64,000 nt of DNA from Actinomycetota bacterium (GCA_016235065.1 JACRMB010000003.1:1-64000); one strand, 5' to 3'. Counted from the stretch's first letter, positions 44,105 to 52,029 are shown. The notes: generated by a model from the sequence alone, not told the origin. Numbers and translations: made by a program.

Positions 44105-45406
44105 TCAGTGCGTAGCGCAGGAGACGCAGGGATCATAGGCGCGGACCAGCCGTTCGATGCCCTCGATCAGCCGGGTAGCCTCCCAGTCGCGGCGGTCGTC
44201 GACGAACCGGTCGATGTCTTCCTCAATATTGGTGAGGTTCTGAGCCGTGGGAGTGATTATGTTGTCATCCGTGATCAGTCCCTCGCCGTCCAGCGTGTAT
44301 GAATGGTAGAGAGTCCCCCGTGGCGCCTCGGTCGCCGCGACGCCGGTGCCCGCTCTGGGTTCTACCGGGACGATTGCCGCTTCAAGGTCTCCTGACAGAA
44401 GTTCATTGATGAGCTTCAGGGAGAGAGTCAGCGCGTGCACCAGTTCCACGGTCTGGCAGAAAGTATTCAGAAACGTGTTACTGCTGGGGAATGTGTGGCC
44501 GGAGTCCGCGAGTATCGAGCCGGCGGTCTCATCCAGGAGCTCCCCACTGAGGTTCACCCGGGCCAGGGCTCCGGTGAAGAAGCCCTTGCCTTCGTGCAGA
44601 CCGGCTTTTGCCGCCATGTTGGGTTTGATCTCCTCACGGAGCGTCGAACAGAAATCTTCCGGAGTGGAACAATAACCTTCGCTGGAACAGACCTCGCCGT
44701 CGTAATAGGCGTACTCGTCGGGGCGCTGCAGGGCCAGGTATGTGGTCTTACGCGAGAAGTCGGGCACTTCCAGCGAGCCGGTCAGCCTCGCCAGCCGCGT
44801 CGCCTCGGGCAGGGCCGCCTGCAGCCGCTGGCGCATATCCACCAGCCTACTCGCCGGAGGAAGGTTGCTGAAGCCGCCGATCATGGTCGTGATCGGGTGC
44901 ACCGCCCGCCCGCCGATGGCGTACACCATGTCATTGCCAAGCTTCTTGAGGATCAGCGCCGAGGCCACATCTTCCGGATGGTCCCTGGCCATGGTTATGG
45001 CGCTCTCAGCTCCCAGGTAGTCGGGCAGAGCCAGGAAGAACGCGTGCAGGGAGTGGCTCTGGATCCACTGGGCCAGGATCATCAGCCGCCGGAGTTTCTC
45101 GGTCACCGGGTCCACCTGGATATCCAGGATCCCCTCCATCGCCTTGATCGCGGTGATGTTGTGGACTGACGGGCAGACGCCACAGATGCGTGAGGTGATC
45201 GTGGGAGCGTCGAAATATTTGCGGCCGCGAAGCAGGCCTTCGAAGAGGCGGGCCCCCTCCTCATACTTCAGTCTCGCCGAATGGACCCGCCCGTCCGCCA
45301 GCATCACTGATAGGGAAGCGTGCCCCTCGATGCGGGTGACATGTTCGAGCCTGATTTTCAATGGCGGCAGGGAGTCATTTGAGGACTTCTTGCCGTATAC
45401 GGGCAT
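44105..45406 (-). CDS. hydA: cytoplasmic [NiFe] hydrogenase (sulfhydrogenase-type) large subunit alpha
   Basis: 433 residues. L1 is RICGVCPS (C75, C78) and L2 is DPCVSCATH (C427, C430, H433). The protein ends exactly at the L2 His, so no C-terminal peptide needs cleaving. Sequence and neighbours (HydB, HydG, HydD) point to group 3b-like NAD(P)-linked enzymes. It is separated from hydD by pyrE, an unusual order. Unlike the membrane hydrogenase it uses Cys, not Sec. Confidence 0.9.
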   Translation of the reverse strand: MPVYGKKSSNDSLPPLKIRLEHVTRIEGHASLSVMLADGRVHSARLKYEEGARLFEGLLRGRKYFDAPTITSRICGVCPSVHNITAIKAMEGILDIQVDPVTEKLRRLMILAQWIQSHSLHAFFLALPDYLGAESAITMARDHPEDVASALILKKLGNDMVYAIGGRAVHPITTMIGGFSNLPPASRLVDMRQRLQAALPEATRLARLTGSLEVPDFSRKTTYLALQRPDEYAYYDGEVCSSEGYCSTPEDFCSTLREEIKPNMAAKAGLHEGKGFFTGALARVNLSGELLDETAGSILADSGHTFPSSNTFLNTFCQTVELVHALTLSLKLINELLSGDLEAAIVPVEPRAGTGVAATEAPRGTLYHSYTLDGEGLITDDNIITPTAQNLTNIEEDIDRFVDDRRDWEATRLIEGIERLVRAYDPCVSCATH

Positions 45407-45461
45407 TTCAAAACCGAAAGGCCTCAGCCGGGGCGGGCAGAAGTCAGATCGGGCCCGGAGA

Positions 45462-45511
45462 GGCGGTCAGATCCCCGGTGGCGGTCAGATCCCCGGCGGC
45501 GCTCAGATAGG
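45462..45511. repeat. 18-bp tandem repeats between pyrE and hydA
   Basis: GGCGGTCAGATCCCCGG(T/C) is repeated at 45462-45479 and 45480-45497, followed by a partial, diverged copy to 45511 that runs into the pyrE stop. An upstream GTCAGATC-like copy may be a further unit. Confidence 0.75.
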
Positions 45512-46057
45512 CAGTTCGCTGTATCTCACCAGTGCCTCCAGGGGGACGCCGCCTTCCTGCTCGATCTTCTCGGCGCCGCCTTCCTCCCGGTCGACGATGG
45601 TATAGGCGACGACCGGCTCCAGACCCTCGGCGCGGGCGCTCTCGATTGCCTTGATGATCGAGCCGCCGCTGGTGACGACGTCGTCGACGATTGCGACGCG
45701 GGCGCCGGTCTCGATCGAGCCCTCGATCCATTTACTGGTGCCGTGCTTCTTTGGTTCTTTGCGGACTATGAAACCCTGTACCGGATATCCCAGCCGCCAG
45801 CTCGCGACTACGGTGCCGGCGACGATCGGGTCGGCGCCTATGGCCAGTCCGCCGATGGCGCTGATATCTGCGGCGCGGAGTTTTTCCACCAGGAGCTCGG
45901 ATGCCACCGACAACCCTTCGGCGTCCAGGGTCACCCTTTTGCAGTCGAAGTAATGGTCACTGTGCTTGCCTGAAGTGAGGATAAAATCCCCTCTGAGGTA
46001 TGCTTTCTCAACCAGCAGGGTGCTAAGTCTGTCAAGAAGCGTTTTCGTATCAGTCAT
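45503..46057 (-). CDS. pyrE: orotate phosphoribosyltransferase
   Basis: 184 residues of the type I PRTase fold; converts orotate and PRPP to OMP in pyrimidine synthesis. The PRPP loop is ARVAIVDDVVTSGGS, and the N-terminal LTSGKHSDHYFDCKRV is characteristic. The ATG has TAGGAGAG upstream. It sits inside the hydrogenase gene group, between hydD and hydA, on the same strand, with a predicted promoter of its own. Confidence 0.93.
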   Translation of the reverse strand: MTDTKTLLDRLSTLLVEKAYLRGDFILTSGKHSDHYFDCKRVTLDAEGLSVASELLVEKLRAADISAIGGLAIGADPIVAGTVVASWRLGYPVQGFIVRKEPKKHGTSKWIEGSIETGARVAIVDDVVTSGGSIIKAIESARAEGLEPVVAYTIVDREEGGAEKIEQEGGVPLEALVRYSELPI

Positions 46058-46091
46058 TGCTCTCCTAATCCGGTACCGGGTTCACGCTGAG

Positions 46092-46119
46092 ATAGTATCA
46101 CAAGGTCTGGCACCGGCAA
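46092..46119 (-). promoter_or_regulatory. Putative promoter for pyrE (and hydA-korAB)
   Basis: On the minus strand TTGCCG (46119-46114), a 16-base spacer and TACTAT (46097-46092) end 34 bases before the pyrE ATG. It would allow pyrE and the following genes to be expressed apart from hydBGD. Confidence 0.4.
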
Positions 46120-46175
46120 CTACAAGGTGGGTCCGGCAGATGCCGGCGCCTGCAACTATGGGATCCGCGCCGCCG

Positions 46176-47000
46176 TCAAAGGGTCTCGCGCCAGCGGTCG
46201 AACAGCTCCTGATATTCCGGAGACAGCGAGCAGAACTTCTGGAACTTGCGGATGAGGTCGGGATAAGTGGTACCCCTCAGCAGGATCTCCACCGCTGAAG
46301 TCAGGTTGGGCTCTTCCGTCGGCCCCCGGCAGCCGTCGCAGGGGACTCCCACCGACGGACAGACGACGCCGCAACCAGCGCGGGTGATCGGCCCCAGGCA
46401 GGGCTGCCCCTCGATCAGCAGGCAGCGGTTCTCCTTGACCTTGCATTCGACGCATTGGGGATAGGCCTTCAGCTGGGGAAGGCGCCCGGCGATGAGCGCG
46501 GTCAGCGTCTCCATGATCTCCCACTTGCTGGCGGGGCAGCCACGAAGTTGCAGGTCTACCCGAACATAATTGGAGATCGGCAGGATCTCGAGGGTGTCCA
46601 GGTCCTCCATCCCGCGATAGACATATTTCTTGAGGTCGCCAAGGTCGTGGAAGCGCTGGGCCGCCGGCACGCCGCCGAAGGACGAGCAGCTTCCCAGCGA
46701 CGCCAGGATCTTTGTGTTGCGCCGCACCTCGCGCAGCAGCTCCAGCTCGTCCTGCCGCGCCGGCACACCGTCGACGAAGGCGACATCGAAGGGTCCGTCG
46801 AGATTGAAGGCACGCGCCATGGGAAAGTGCAGGATGTCGACGGCACTGGCAAGCGCCACCAGGTCATCCTCGAGGTTGAGGAATTCCAGCTGGCAGCCGG
46901 CATCGGAAGTCAGCGGGAAGATGCCTATACGCAACTTGCCGCCGGGATTTGCCGTGATGTCGATCCCGCTATCCATTCCCGATCCGGGTCCCTGTCTCAT
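46176..47000 (-). CDS. hydD: cytoplasmic [NiFe] hydrogenase small subunit (delta)
   Basis: 274 residues without Tat signal. The proximal-cluster loop reads PLTSDAGCQLEF. The first of the usual C-x2-C cysteines is Asp33 here, while C36 is kept. Other ligands are present (LGSCSSFGG, LRGCPASK), and a Cys-rich C-terminal region (CVECKVKENRC, CGVVCPSVGVPCDGC) should hold two more clusters. The ATG overlaps the hydG stop by 4 nt. The Asp is directly visible in the DNA (GAT). Whether it coordinates iron is unknown. Confidence 0.88.
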   Translation of the reverse strand: MRQGPGSGMDSGIDITANPGGKLRIGIFPLTSDAGCQLEFLNLEDDLVALASAVDILHFPMARAFNLDGPFDVAFVDGVPARQDELELLREVRRNTKILASLGSCSSFGGVPAAQRFHDLGDLKKYVYRGMEDLDTLEILPISNYVRVDLQLRGCPASKWEIMETLTALIAGRLPQLKAYPQCVECKVKENRCLLIEGQPCLGPITRAGCGVVCPSVGVPCDGCRGPTEEPNLTSAVEILLRGTTYPDLIRKFQKFCSLSPEYQELFDRWRETL

Positions 47001-47875
47001 CTCAGCGCCGATGATATCCCCCTGATCTGGTCAATGGAGAGCACCGGCCCCTGCCTGCAGGTGTAGAAACTCTCGACCACACAATGCTCGCACTTGCCGA
47101 CACCGCAACGCATGTGGCGCTCGAGCGATATGAAAATATCCTTATCTTCAAAACCGAGCTCCTTGAGCCGTCCCAAAACGAAACTGAACATGACCGGCGG
47201 ACCGCAGATCAGTACCGATGTGTTTGCGGGCTTTAGTTCGACAACGTCAAACAGTGCTGTGATCATTCCTGTCCGGCCCTGCCACTCGGGCGGCGCCTCG
47301 TCGACGATGACCTCCACCCGTCCCTGTTGCCGCCAGGAGTCATATTCGTCGGTGAACAGCAGGTTCTCCGGATTGCGAGCCCCGTAAAGCACGGTGAGTT
47401 CACCGAACTCCTCGTTAAGGCAGACAGCGCAGTCAATCGCACTCCGGAGCGGCGCCAGGCCGATGCCGCCGCCGACGAAGACCAGGTCGCGGCCGGCCAT
47501 TTCCGCCAGTGGGAAACCCTGGCCGTACGGGCCTCTGACCCAGAGCGTATCGCCAGGACGCAGCCGGTGCAGGGCTCTGGTGAGATTGCCCGCCTCGCGG
47601 ACGCAAAGTTCGAAAGTATCGCTCTTCGTCGGTGGAGAGCAGATGGAGATAGGCGCTTCGCCGATACCCAGGAGCGAGACCTGCAGAAACTGGCCGCTGC
47701 AGAAGGAGAATGCCTTATTCAGACCGGGGTCGACGAATTCCAGTATGAAATGGCGGATACCCGGCGCCAGTTCGCGCGTCTCCAGCACCCGTGCCTGGCT
47801 GGGCACGTATTCGTCGAGCGGTGGTGCTCCGTCGCGTGGAAGCATCTCAGACATGGGCGGCGCCTTCACGATCAT
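46997..47875 (-). CDS. hydG: hydrogenase FAD/NAD(P)-binding subunit (gamma)
   Basis: 292 residues of the ferredoxin-NADP reductase/PyrK type. An FAD domain (GIGEAPISICSP) is followed by an NAD(P) domain (VFVGGGIGLAPLRSAID, VLICGPPVM) and a C-terminal [2Fe-2S] motif (CGVGKCEHC, then YTCRQGP). It should pass electrons between the small-subunit clusters and NAD(P)H. The 4-nt overlap with hydD shows tight coupling. An ATG at 47854 is an alternative start. Confidence 0.9.
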   Translation of the reverse strand: MIVKAPPMSEMLPRDGAPPLDEYVPSQARVLETRELAPGIRHFILEFVDPGLNKAFSFCSGQFLQVSLLGIGEAPISICSPPTKSDTFELCVREAGNLTRALHRLRPGDTLWVRGPYGQGFPLAEMAGRDLVFVGGGIGLAPLRSAIDCAVCLNEEFGELTVLYGARNPENLLFTDEYDSWRQQGRVEVIVDEAPPEWQGRTGMITALFDVVELKPANTSVLICGPPVMFSFVLGRLKELGFEDKDIFISLERHMRCGVGKCEHCVVESFYTCRQGPVLSIDQIRGISSALR

Positions 47876-47908
47876 TCATCATCGGCACTTCCTCAATAGA
47901 CATCGCTT

Positions 47909-48961
47909 TCACTCCTCATAAGACTTTTTAGTCACTTCCAGGACTCCGGCGATTACCTGCCTTGGATCGATGCCCACGGGGCAGAAGTGGAAGCAGGCAC
48001 CGCAGCCACTGCATCCGGGGGCGCCAAACGTCTGCTGGGTGCGCATGAACTTGTGGGAAAAGCGGTACCAGATGCGCTCAGACCGGGCTTCGCGGAAGTT
48101 GTGGCCGCCAGCCACCCGGGCGAAGGCGAGCAACTGGCAGGAGTCCCAGAGACGCAGCCTTCTGCCCATCGCGGGATCCAGTTCCGTCTCATCGCGGGTA
48201 TAGAAGCAGTAGCAAAGCGGGCAGACGATCGTGCAGTTACCGCAGCCGAGGCATCGCGCCGCCAGTTCATCCCACATGACCGCGCCGAAGGAGTCGTGTA
48301 TCCTCTCTGGCAGGCTTTCCAGTGGCCAGCGTTCCGGATTCGAGGCTGGGGGCGCCGTGATCTCTTGAGCGGCTTCCTCCAGGACGAAAGGCGCAGCCGC
48401 GGCAAGCTCGCGCCCGGCGTCGCTACCGGCAAGCAGCCGCGGCCGCCCGGGCTCGCCCAGGTCGAGGAAGAGGTCAAAGCTGCCCGGGCTCACATGGTCG
48501 TGCCCGGTCTTCTCGCAAAAACAGCCTGGAGAGCGCTGACAGGTCACTCCTATTGTGAGACCACGGTCTCTTCTGGAGAGATAAGGGAAATCAGGCCGGT
48601 CGTTGGCCATATTGGCGGTGAGCAGACTGTCCGCTGAAAGCTCGCAGACATGAAGACCGAAAACGACTATATCCTCAGGCTCAGCCGGCGGCCGTATTAC
48701 TTCGTGGCTGAAATCGAATAATATCTCCGAAGGTGGCAGGAACAGCTTTTTGACGGGCAGCACGGTCCTCTCCTGGAGCTGGTTGAGGACGGGCCCGTCG
48801 CTCAGGCCGAATTCCTCGAAAATGCGGTTTCCGCCTTTATCCGCTGGGATATACAGGCGCTGACGGGCGGAAATCCCCCGTAGCCAGGCGAGCAGCTCCG
48901 GAATCGCCTGCACGCCGGCAAGGCCTGGTATTTCTTGATTCTCTGACTCTCTGCTGTTCAT
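47909..48961 (-). CDS. hydB: hydrogenase 4Fe-4S dicluster subunit (beta, sulfhydrogenase HydB-like)
   Basis: 350 residues. Two [4Fe-4S] motifs lie near the C-terminus: CLGCGNCTIVCPLCYC and CSGCGACFHFCPVGIDP. The N-terminal region has the HydB-type GLHVCELSADSLL and CQRSPGCFCEKTG. It is the first gene of the hydBGD unit and probably links the flavin subunit with other electron carriers. In Pyrococcus related subunits take part in sulfur reduction; that activity is not shown here. A structured leader precedes it. Confidence 0.88.
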   Translation of the reverse strand: MNSRESENQEIPGLAGVQAIPELLAWLRGISARQRLYIPADKGGNRIFEEFGLSDGPVLNQLQERTVLPVKKLFLPPSEILFDFSHEVIRPPAEPEDIVVFGLHVCELSADSLLTANMANDRPDFPYLSRRDRGLTIGVTCQRSPGCFCEKTGHDHVSPGSFDLFLDLGEPGRPRLLAGSDAGRELAAAAPFVLEEAAQEITAPPASNPERWPLESLPERIHDSFGAVMWDELAARCLGCGNCTIVCPLCYCFYTRDETELDPAMGRRLRLWDSCQLLAFARVAGGHNFREARSERIWYRFSHKFMRTQQTFGAPGCSGCGACFHFCPVGIDPRQVIAGVLEVTKKSYEE

Positions 48962-48977
48962 GGCGCTCCATGTAGGT

Positions 48978-49034
48978 ACTCGGTTTGCAGCCGGGGCCTG
49001 TGGCTGCGGCTTTATTCCCCCTTTCGTCCCGAGT
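48978..49034 (-). promoter_or_regulatory. Structured, possibly pseudoknotted leader of hydB
   Basis: In the hydB leader ACUCGG (49034-49029) pairs with CCGAGU (48983-48978), enclosing a second 6-bp hairpin GCAGCC/GGCUGC with a 9-nt loop. CCCC in that loop can pair with a GGGGG in the junction, giving a pseudoknot. The outer stem ends 16 bases before the ATG. It matches no riboswitch class I recognise. Confidence 0.35.
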
Positions 49035-49111
49035 TATGCCAGCGGGCAGGAAAAGGGCTGGCGGCATGCAATATTTGAGAAGGCAGTGACGCAAACACGT
49101 GGAGGTTGAAT

Positions 49112-49309
49112 ATGACAGGCACTGACGGAAAGTACGATCGCGCGACGCTTATGGCTGCGGTCCAGATAATCTTCGGCATCGTGATCTTTTCCAGCTCCTG
49201 GTGGCTATCAGCCGATCAGGCAAAGGGTTCAGCGCTTTATATATTCGGCTTCCTGACGGTGCTGCTCGGCATCGCCACGGGCATTTTCCTGTCCTCAAGG
49301 CGTTCCTGA
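49112..49309 (+). CDS. small two-helix membrane protein
   Basis: 65 residues, two membrane helices (VQIIFGIVIFSSSWWLS and ALYIFGFLTVLLGIATGIFL) and a short basic tail (SSRRS). GGAGG 6 bases before the ATG sets the start. It lies between hydB (divergent) and the csoR promoter. No known domain; function unknown. Confidence 0.65.
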   Translation: MTGTDGKYDRATLMAAVQIIFGIVIFSSSWWLSADQAKGSALYIFGFLTVLLGIATGIFLSSRRS

Positions 49310-49325
49310 AGCGCCAACCTGTTTC

Positions 49326-49355
49326 TTGACACCTTCCAAAACTGCGTGGGATAAT
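49326..49355 (+). promoter_or_regulatory. Sigma70-type promoter of csoR
   Basis: A perfect TTGACA (49326-49331), 18-base spacer and GATAAT (49350-49355). The predicted start lies inside the CsoR-like operator, so repressor binding would block initiation. Confidence 0.65.
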
Positions 49356-49360
49356 AATCG

Positions 49361-49376
49361 ATACCCTGAGGGGTAC
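49361..49376 (+). promoter_or_regulatory. CsoR-type operator
   Basis: ATACCCTGAGGGGTAC: arms TACCC/GGGTA around a 4-base centre, matching G/C-tract palindromes bound by CsoR/RcnR-family repressors. It overlaps the predicted transcription start of the downstream csoR-like gene, indicating autoregulation. Confidence 0.65.
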
Positions 49377-49446
49377 ACCGGTTCCCTTGGATTCCGGTAT
49401 CCGCCTGAAACTGACCAGAGATCCGTCTCTCCTCCATCAAGGCAAG

Positions 49447-49737
49447 GTGATCGCTGCGGTTGCGAAAACAGATATAGAGAAGGTATTAAACAGGCTTCGT
49501 CGCATAGAGGGCCAGGTGCGGGGGTTGCAGCGCATGATCTCAGAGGACAAGCGCTGCGAAGATGTTCTGACACAGCTTGCCGCCACCAGGGCGGCTCTCG
49601 ATCGCGTCGGCGTCTACCTCATCAGCCATCGTATGAAGGAATGCCTCAAGCACAGTTCCGAAGAGATGGGCCTCGACGATGTGGCAGTGGAAGAAGCTTT
49701 CGAGATATTCATGAAGTACATCCAGCATGTGAAATGA
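49447..49737 (+). CDS. csoR: CsoR/RcnR family metal-sensing repressor
   Basis: 96 residues, all helical. RRIEGQVRGLQRMI is the family signature. Metal ligands C37, H61 and C65 fall at the Cys-His-Cys positions of copper-sensing CsoR, which favours Cu(I), though related sensors bind other signals. The GTG at 49447 is chosen for its family-sized N-terminus; a longer frame to 49387 is possible. No copper exporter lies next to it. Promoter and operator upstream suggest it represses itself. Confidence 0.85.
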   Translation: MIAAVAKTDIEKVLNRLRRIEGQVRGLQRMISEDKRCEDVLTQLAATRAALDRVGVYLISHRMKECLKHSSEEMGLDDVAVEEAFEIFMKYIQHVK

Positions 49738-49878
49738 GATTGCCGGCCGCCGGCTGCTTAAGCGGCAGGCGTATGCTATTATCTTTGCCAGTCCGCAGTT
49801 CTTCCGCAAAGCAAAATAATGTTCGCGTCCGGACAGCGCGACACTCCGCTATGAATTCACTCAAGGTGGCAATTCCCA

Positions 49879-51882
49879 ATGCCTCGTCGGCGTAAGCAAC
49901 AAAAACGCAAGAAGGGACGCAGGTCTTTCCTGTATTTCGGCGTTGGTTTTTTCGTCCTCTTCCTGGTCGCAGCTCTCCTGATCGGTATCCCGGCTGTCAT
50001 GGCCCTTGTTCACGACCTGCCTAAACTGGAAGAAGAGAACTTCCTGTCCCTTGGCCAGACCTCGAGGATCTATGCCGCTGACGGTTCCCTGCTGGCGGAG
50101 ATCTATGGAACCGAGAACCGCACGGTCGTACCCCTGGCTGCCATGCCTGAATACCTCAAACAGGCGACCATCGCCATCGAGGATGAAAGGTTTTACGAAC
50201 ATGGTGGCGTCGATTACGAGGCCATCGGCCGCGCGGCGGTTACCGATCTCAGCCGTGGCAGGATGGCGGAGGGCGGCAGCACCATAACCCAGCAGCTGGT
50301 AAAAAGAGTCTATCTGTCAGATGAGCAGAGTTTCACCCGCAAGTTCGTCGAGGCGGTGCTTGCAACGCAGCTGGAGAGGACCGCCTCCAAGGACACCATC
50401 CTCGAACGCTATCTGAATACGATCTACTATGGCGAGAATGCTTATGGCGTCGAAGCGGCGGCGCAGACCTATTTCGGCAAGAGCGTCACCCAGCTGGACC
50501 TGGCCGAGTGTGCGCTTCTGGCAGGGCTGCCCCAGGCGCCTTCGGCTTATTCTCCGAAGCAGGATCTCCCAGCCGCCACCGAGCGTCGTGATGTCGTCCT
50601 CCAGAAGATGGCAGACCTTGGATATATCAATCAGGCTGCGGCTCACGGCGCCGCCTCCCTGCCGATCAACCTGGTTCAGACCGCGGGTGGAGTCAACGAG
50701 CCATATTTCGTCGAGTACGTCAAACAGCAGCTTATCGACAAATACGGAGCCAAGAAAGTTTTCGAAGGTGGCCTGAAAGTGCAGACGACCATCGAGCCGT
50801 CGCTGCAGGCCGCGGGTCTCGAAGCGATCAAGGGCACGCTGGATGAGGCAGGCGATCCGGCAGCGGCGCTTGTGTCCATCGATCCTTCCAATGGATATAT
50901 AAAAGCCATGGTCAGCAGCCAGGATTTCGGGCAGTCGCAATTCAACCTGGCCGTCCAGGCAAAGCGCCAGCCTGGCTCCACCTTCAAGCCCTTCGTCCTG
51001 ACTGCCGCAGTGGAGCAGGGCGCCGATCCCAAAAAGACTTACTACATGTCAAAGCAGATCGACATACCCATGGCGGGAGGTGGGCCGCCCTGGCACGTGG
51101 AGACATACGACAACCATTACTTCGGGGTCTCGAGTCTGGAAGCAGGGATGCTCCGGTCTGACAACACAGTCTACGCTCAGCTGGTGATGGATGTGGGCCC
51201 GGAAAAGGCCCGCGATGCCGCTGAACGGCTCGGCATCAAGAGCCAGATGGCCACAAATCCGTCAATTGCGCTCGGTGGTCTGGGGCAGGGTGTTTCGCCG
51301 CTTGAGATGTCTTCCGCCTACGCTACTCTCTCAGCCAACGGTATGTACGCCGAGCCTATCGCCATAACCCGGGTAGAGATGCCTGACGGCACCGTGGATT
51401 ACCAGGCCAACCCTGTTCCCCGCAGGGTAGTCAAGGATGCCGTCGCCTATGAGGTGACCAAGGTCCTCAAGGCTGACATCGAGAAGGGGACTTCCTCAAA
51501 GGCGAATTTCGGCCGGCCGGCCGCCGGCAAGACCGGTTCTACTGAAAACCTTCAGGATGCCTGGTTTGTCGGTTACACTCCGGAACTTTCCACTTCTGTC
51601 TGGGTGGGCTATCCTGACGAGCAGCTCCCGATGACCAATGTGCATGGAGGCAGCGTCTGGGGTAGCGGCTTCCCCGCCACCATCTGGAAGGGCTTCATGT
51701 CGGATGCGCTGAACGACAAGCCGAAGCAGGATTTTGCCTTGCCGAAGGAGAAACCGGACTTCAAGAAGCTGACCGGCAAATATGTGCTCTACTCCGGTGG
51801 CGACGCGCCCGCGACCCAGACTGACGCCTATGGCAACACCGGGCGGACGACGCCGGGTGCGGGAAATTCAGCCGTCGACTGA
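49879..51882 (+). CDS. mrcA: class A penicillin-binding protein (GT51 transglycosylase/transpeptidase)
   Basis: 667 residues. A basic cytoplasmic start and one membrane helix (about 17-42) precede the GT51 domain with IEDERFYEHGG (catalytic E101) and GGSTITQQL. The transpeptidase has SxxK at S367 (GSTFKPF), SDN in LRSDNTVY and KTGS in AAGKTGSTEN. It polymerises and cross-links peptidoglycan at the outer membrane face. AAGGTGG precedes the ATG. Two terminators follow. Confidence 0.94.
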   Translation: MPRRRKQQKRKKGRRSFLYFGVGFFVLFLVAALLIGIPAVMALVHDLPKLEEENFLSLGQTSRIYAADGSLLAEIYGTENRTVVPLAAMPEYLKQATIAIEDERFYEHGGVDYEAIGRAAVTDLSRGRMAEGGSTITQQLVKRVYLSDEQSFTRKFVEAVLATQLERTASKDTILERYLNTIYYGENAYGVEAAAQTYFGKSVTQLDLAECALLAGLPQAPSAYSPKQDLPAATERRDVVLQKMADLGYINQAAAHGAASLPINLVQTAGGVNEPYFVEYVKQQLIDKYGAKKVFEGGLKVQTTIEPSLQAAGLEAIKGTLDEAGDPAAALVSIDPSNGYIKAMVSSQDFGQSQFNLAVQAKRQPGSTFKPFVLTAAVEQGADPKKTYYMSKQIDIPMAGGGPPWHVETYDNHYFGVSSLEAGMLRSDNTVYAQLVMDVGPEKARDAAERLGIKSQMATNPSIALGGLGQGVSPLEMSSAYATLSANGMYAEPIAITRVEMPDGTVDYQANPVPRRVVKDAVAYEVTKVLKADIEKGTSSKANFGRPAAGKTGSTENLQDAWFVGYTPELSTSVWVGYPDEQLPMTNVHGGSVWGSGFPATIWKGFMSDALNDKPKQDFALPKEKPDFKKLTGKYVLYSGGDAPATQTDAYGNTGRTTPGAGNSAVD

Positions 51883-51898
51883 GTCGAACGCCGACGCC

Positions 51899-51924
51899 GG
51901 CCGGCTTCGAAGCCGGCCCTTTTG
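51899..51924 (+). terminator. Rho-independent terminator after mrcA
   Basis: GGCCGGCTTC/GAAGCCGGCC is a perfect 20-base palindrome followed by CTTTT; it lies 17 bases after the mrcA stop. Confidence 0.8.
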
Positions 51925-51950
51925 ATAAATCGTTCACTACATGGTACTAT
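51922..51950 (+). promoter_or_regulatory. Sigma70-type promoter directly before a terminator
   Basis: TTGATA (51922-51927), a 17-base spacer and TACTAT (51945-51950), each one mismatch from consensus. Transcription would begin near 51957, immediately before the hairpin at 51964. Confidence 0.5.
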
Positions 51951-51963
51951 TGCAACAGTTTTA

Positions 51964-51993
51964 GGGCCGCTGGTTTCAGCGTGCCCTTTTTTT
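51964..51993 (+). terminator. Intrinsic terminator/attenuator before the secreted repeat-protein gene
   Basis: GGGCCGCTG and CAGCGTGCCC form a 9-bp stem with one bulged T and a GTTT loop, followed by seven T residues. It lies between a promoter and the gene at 52030. Confidence 0.75.
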
Positions 51994-52029
51994 ATTCACG
52001 GTCGGTAGCGGCCCGGAACGGGGAAGATA

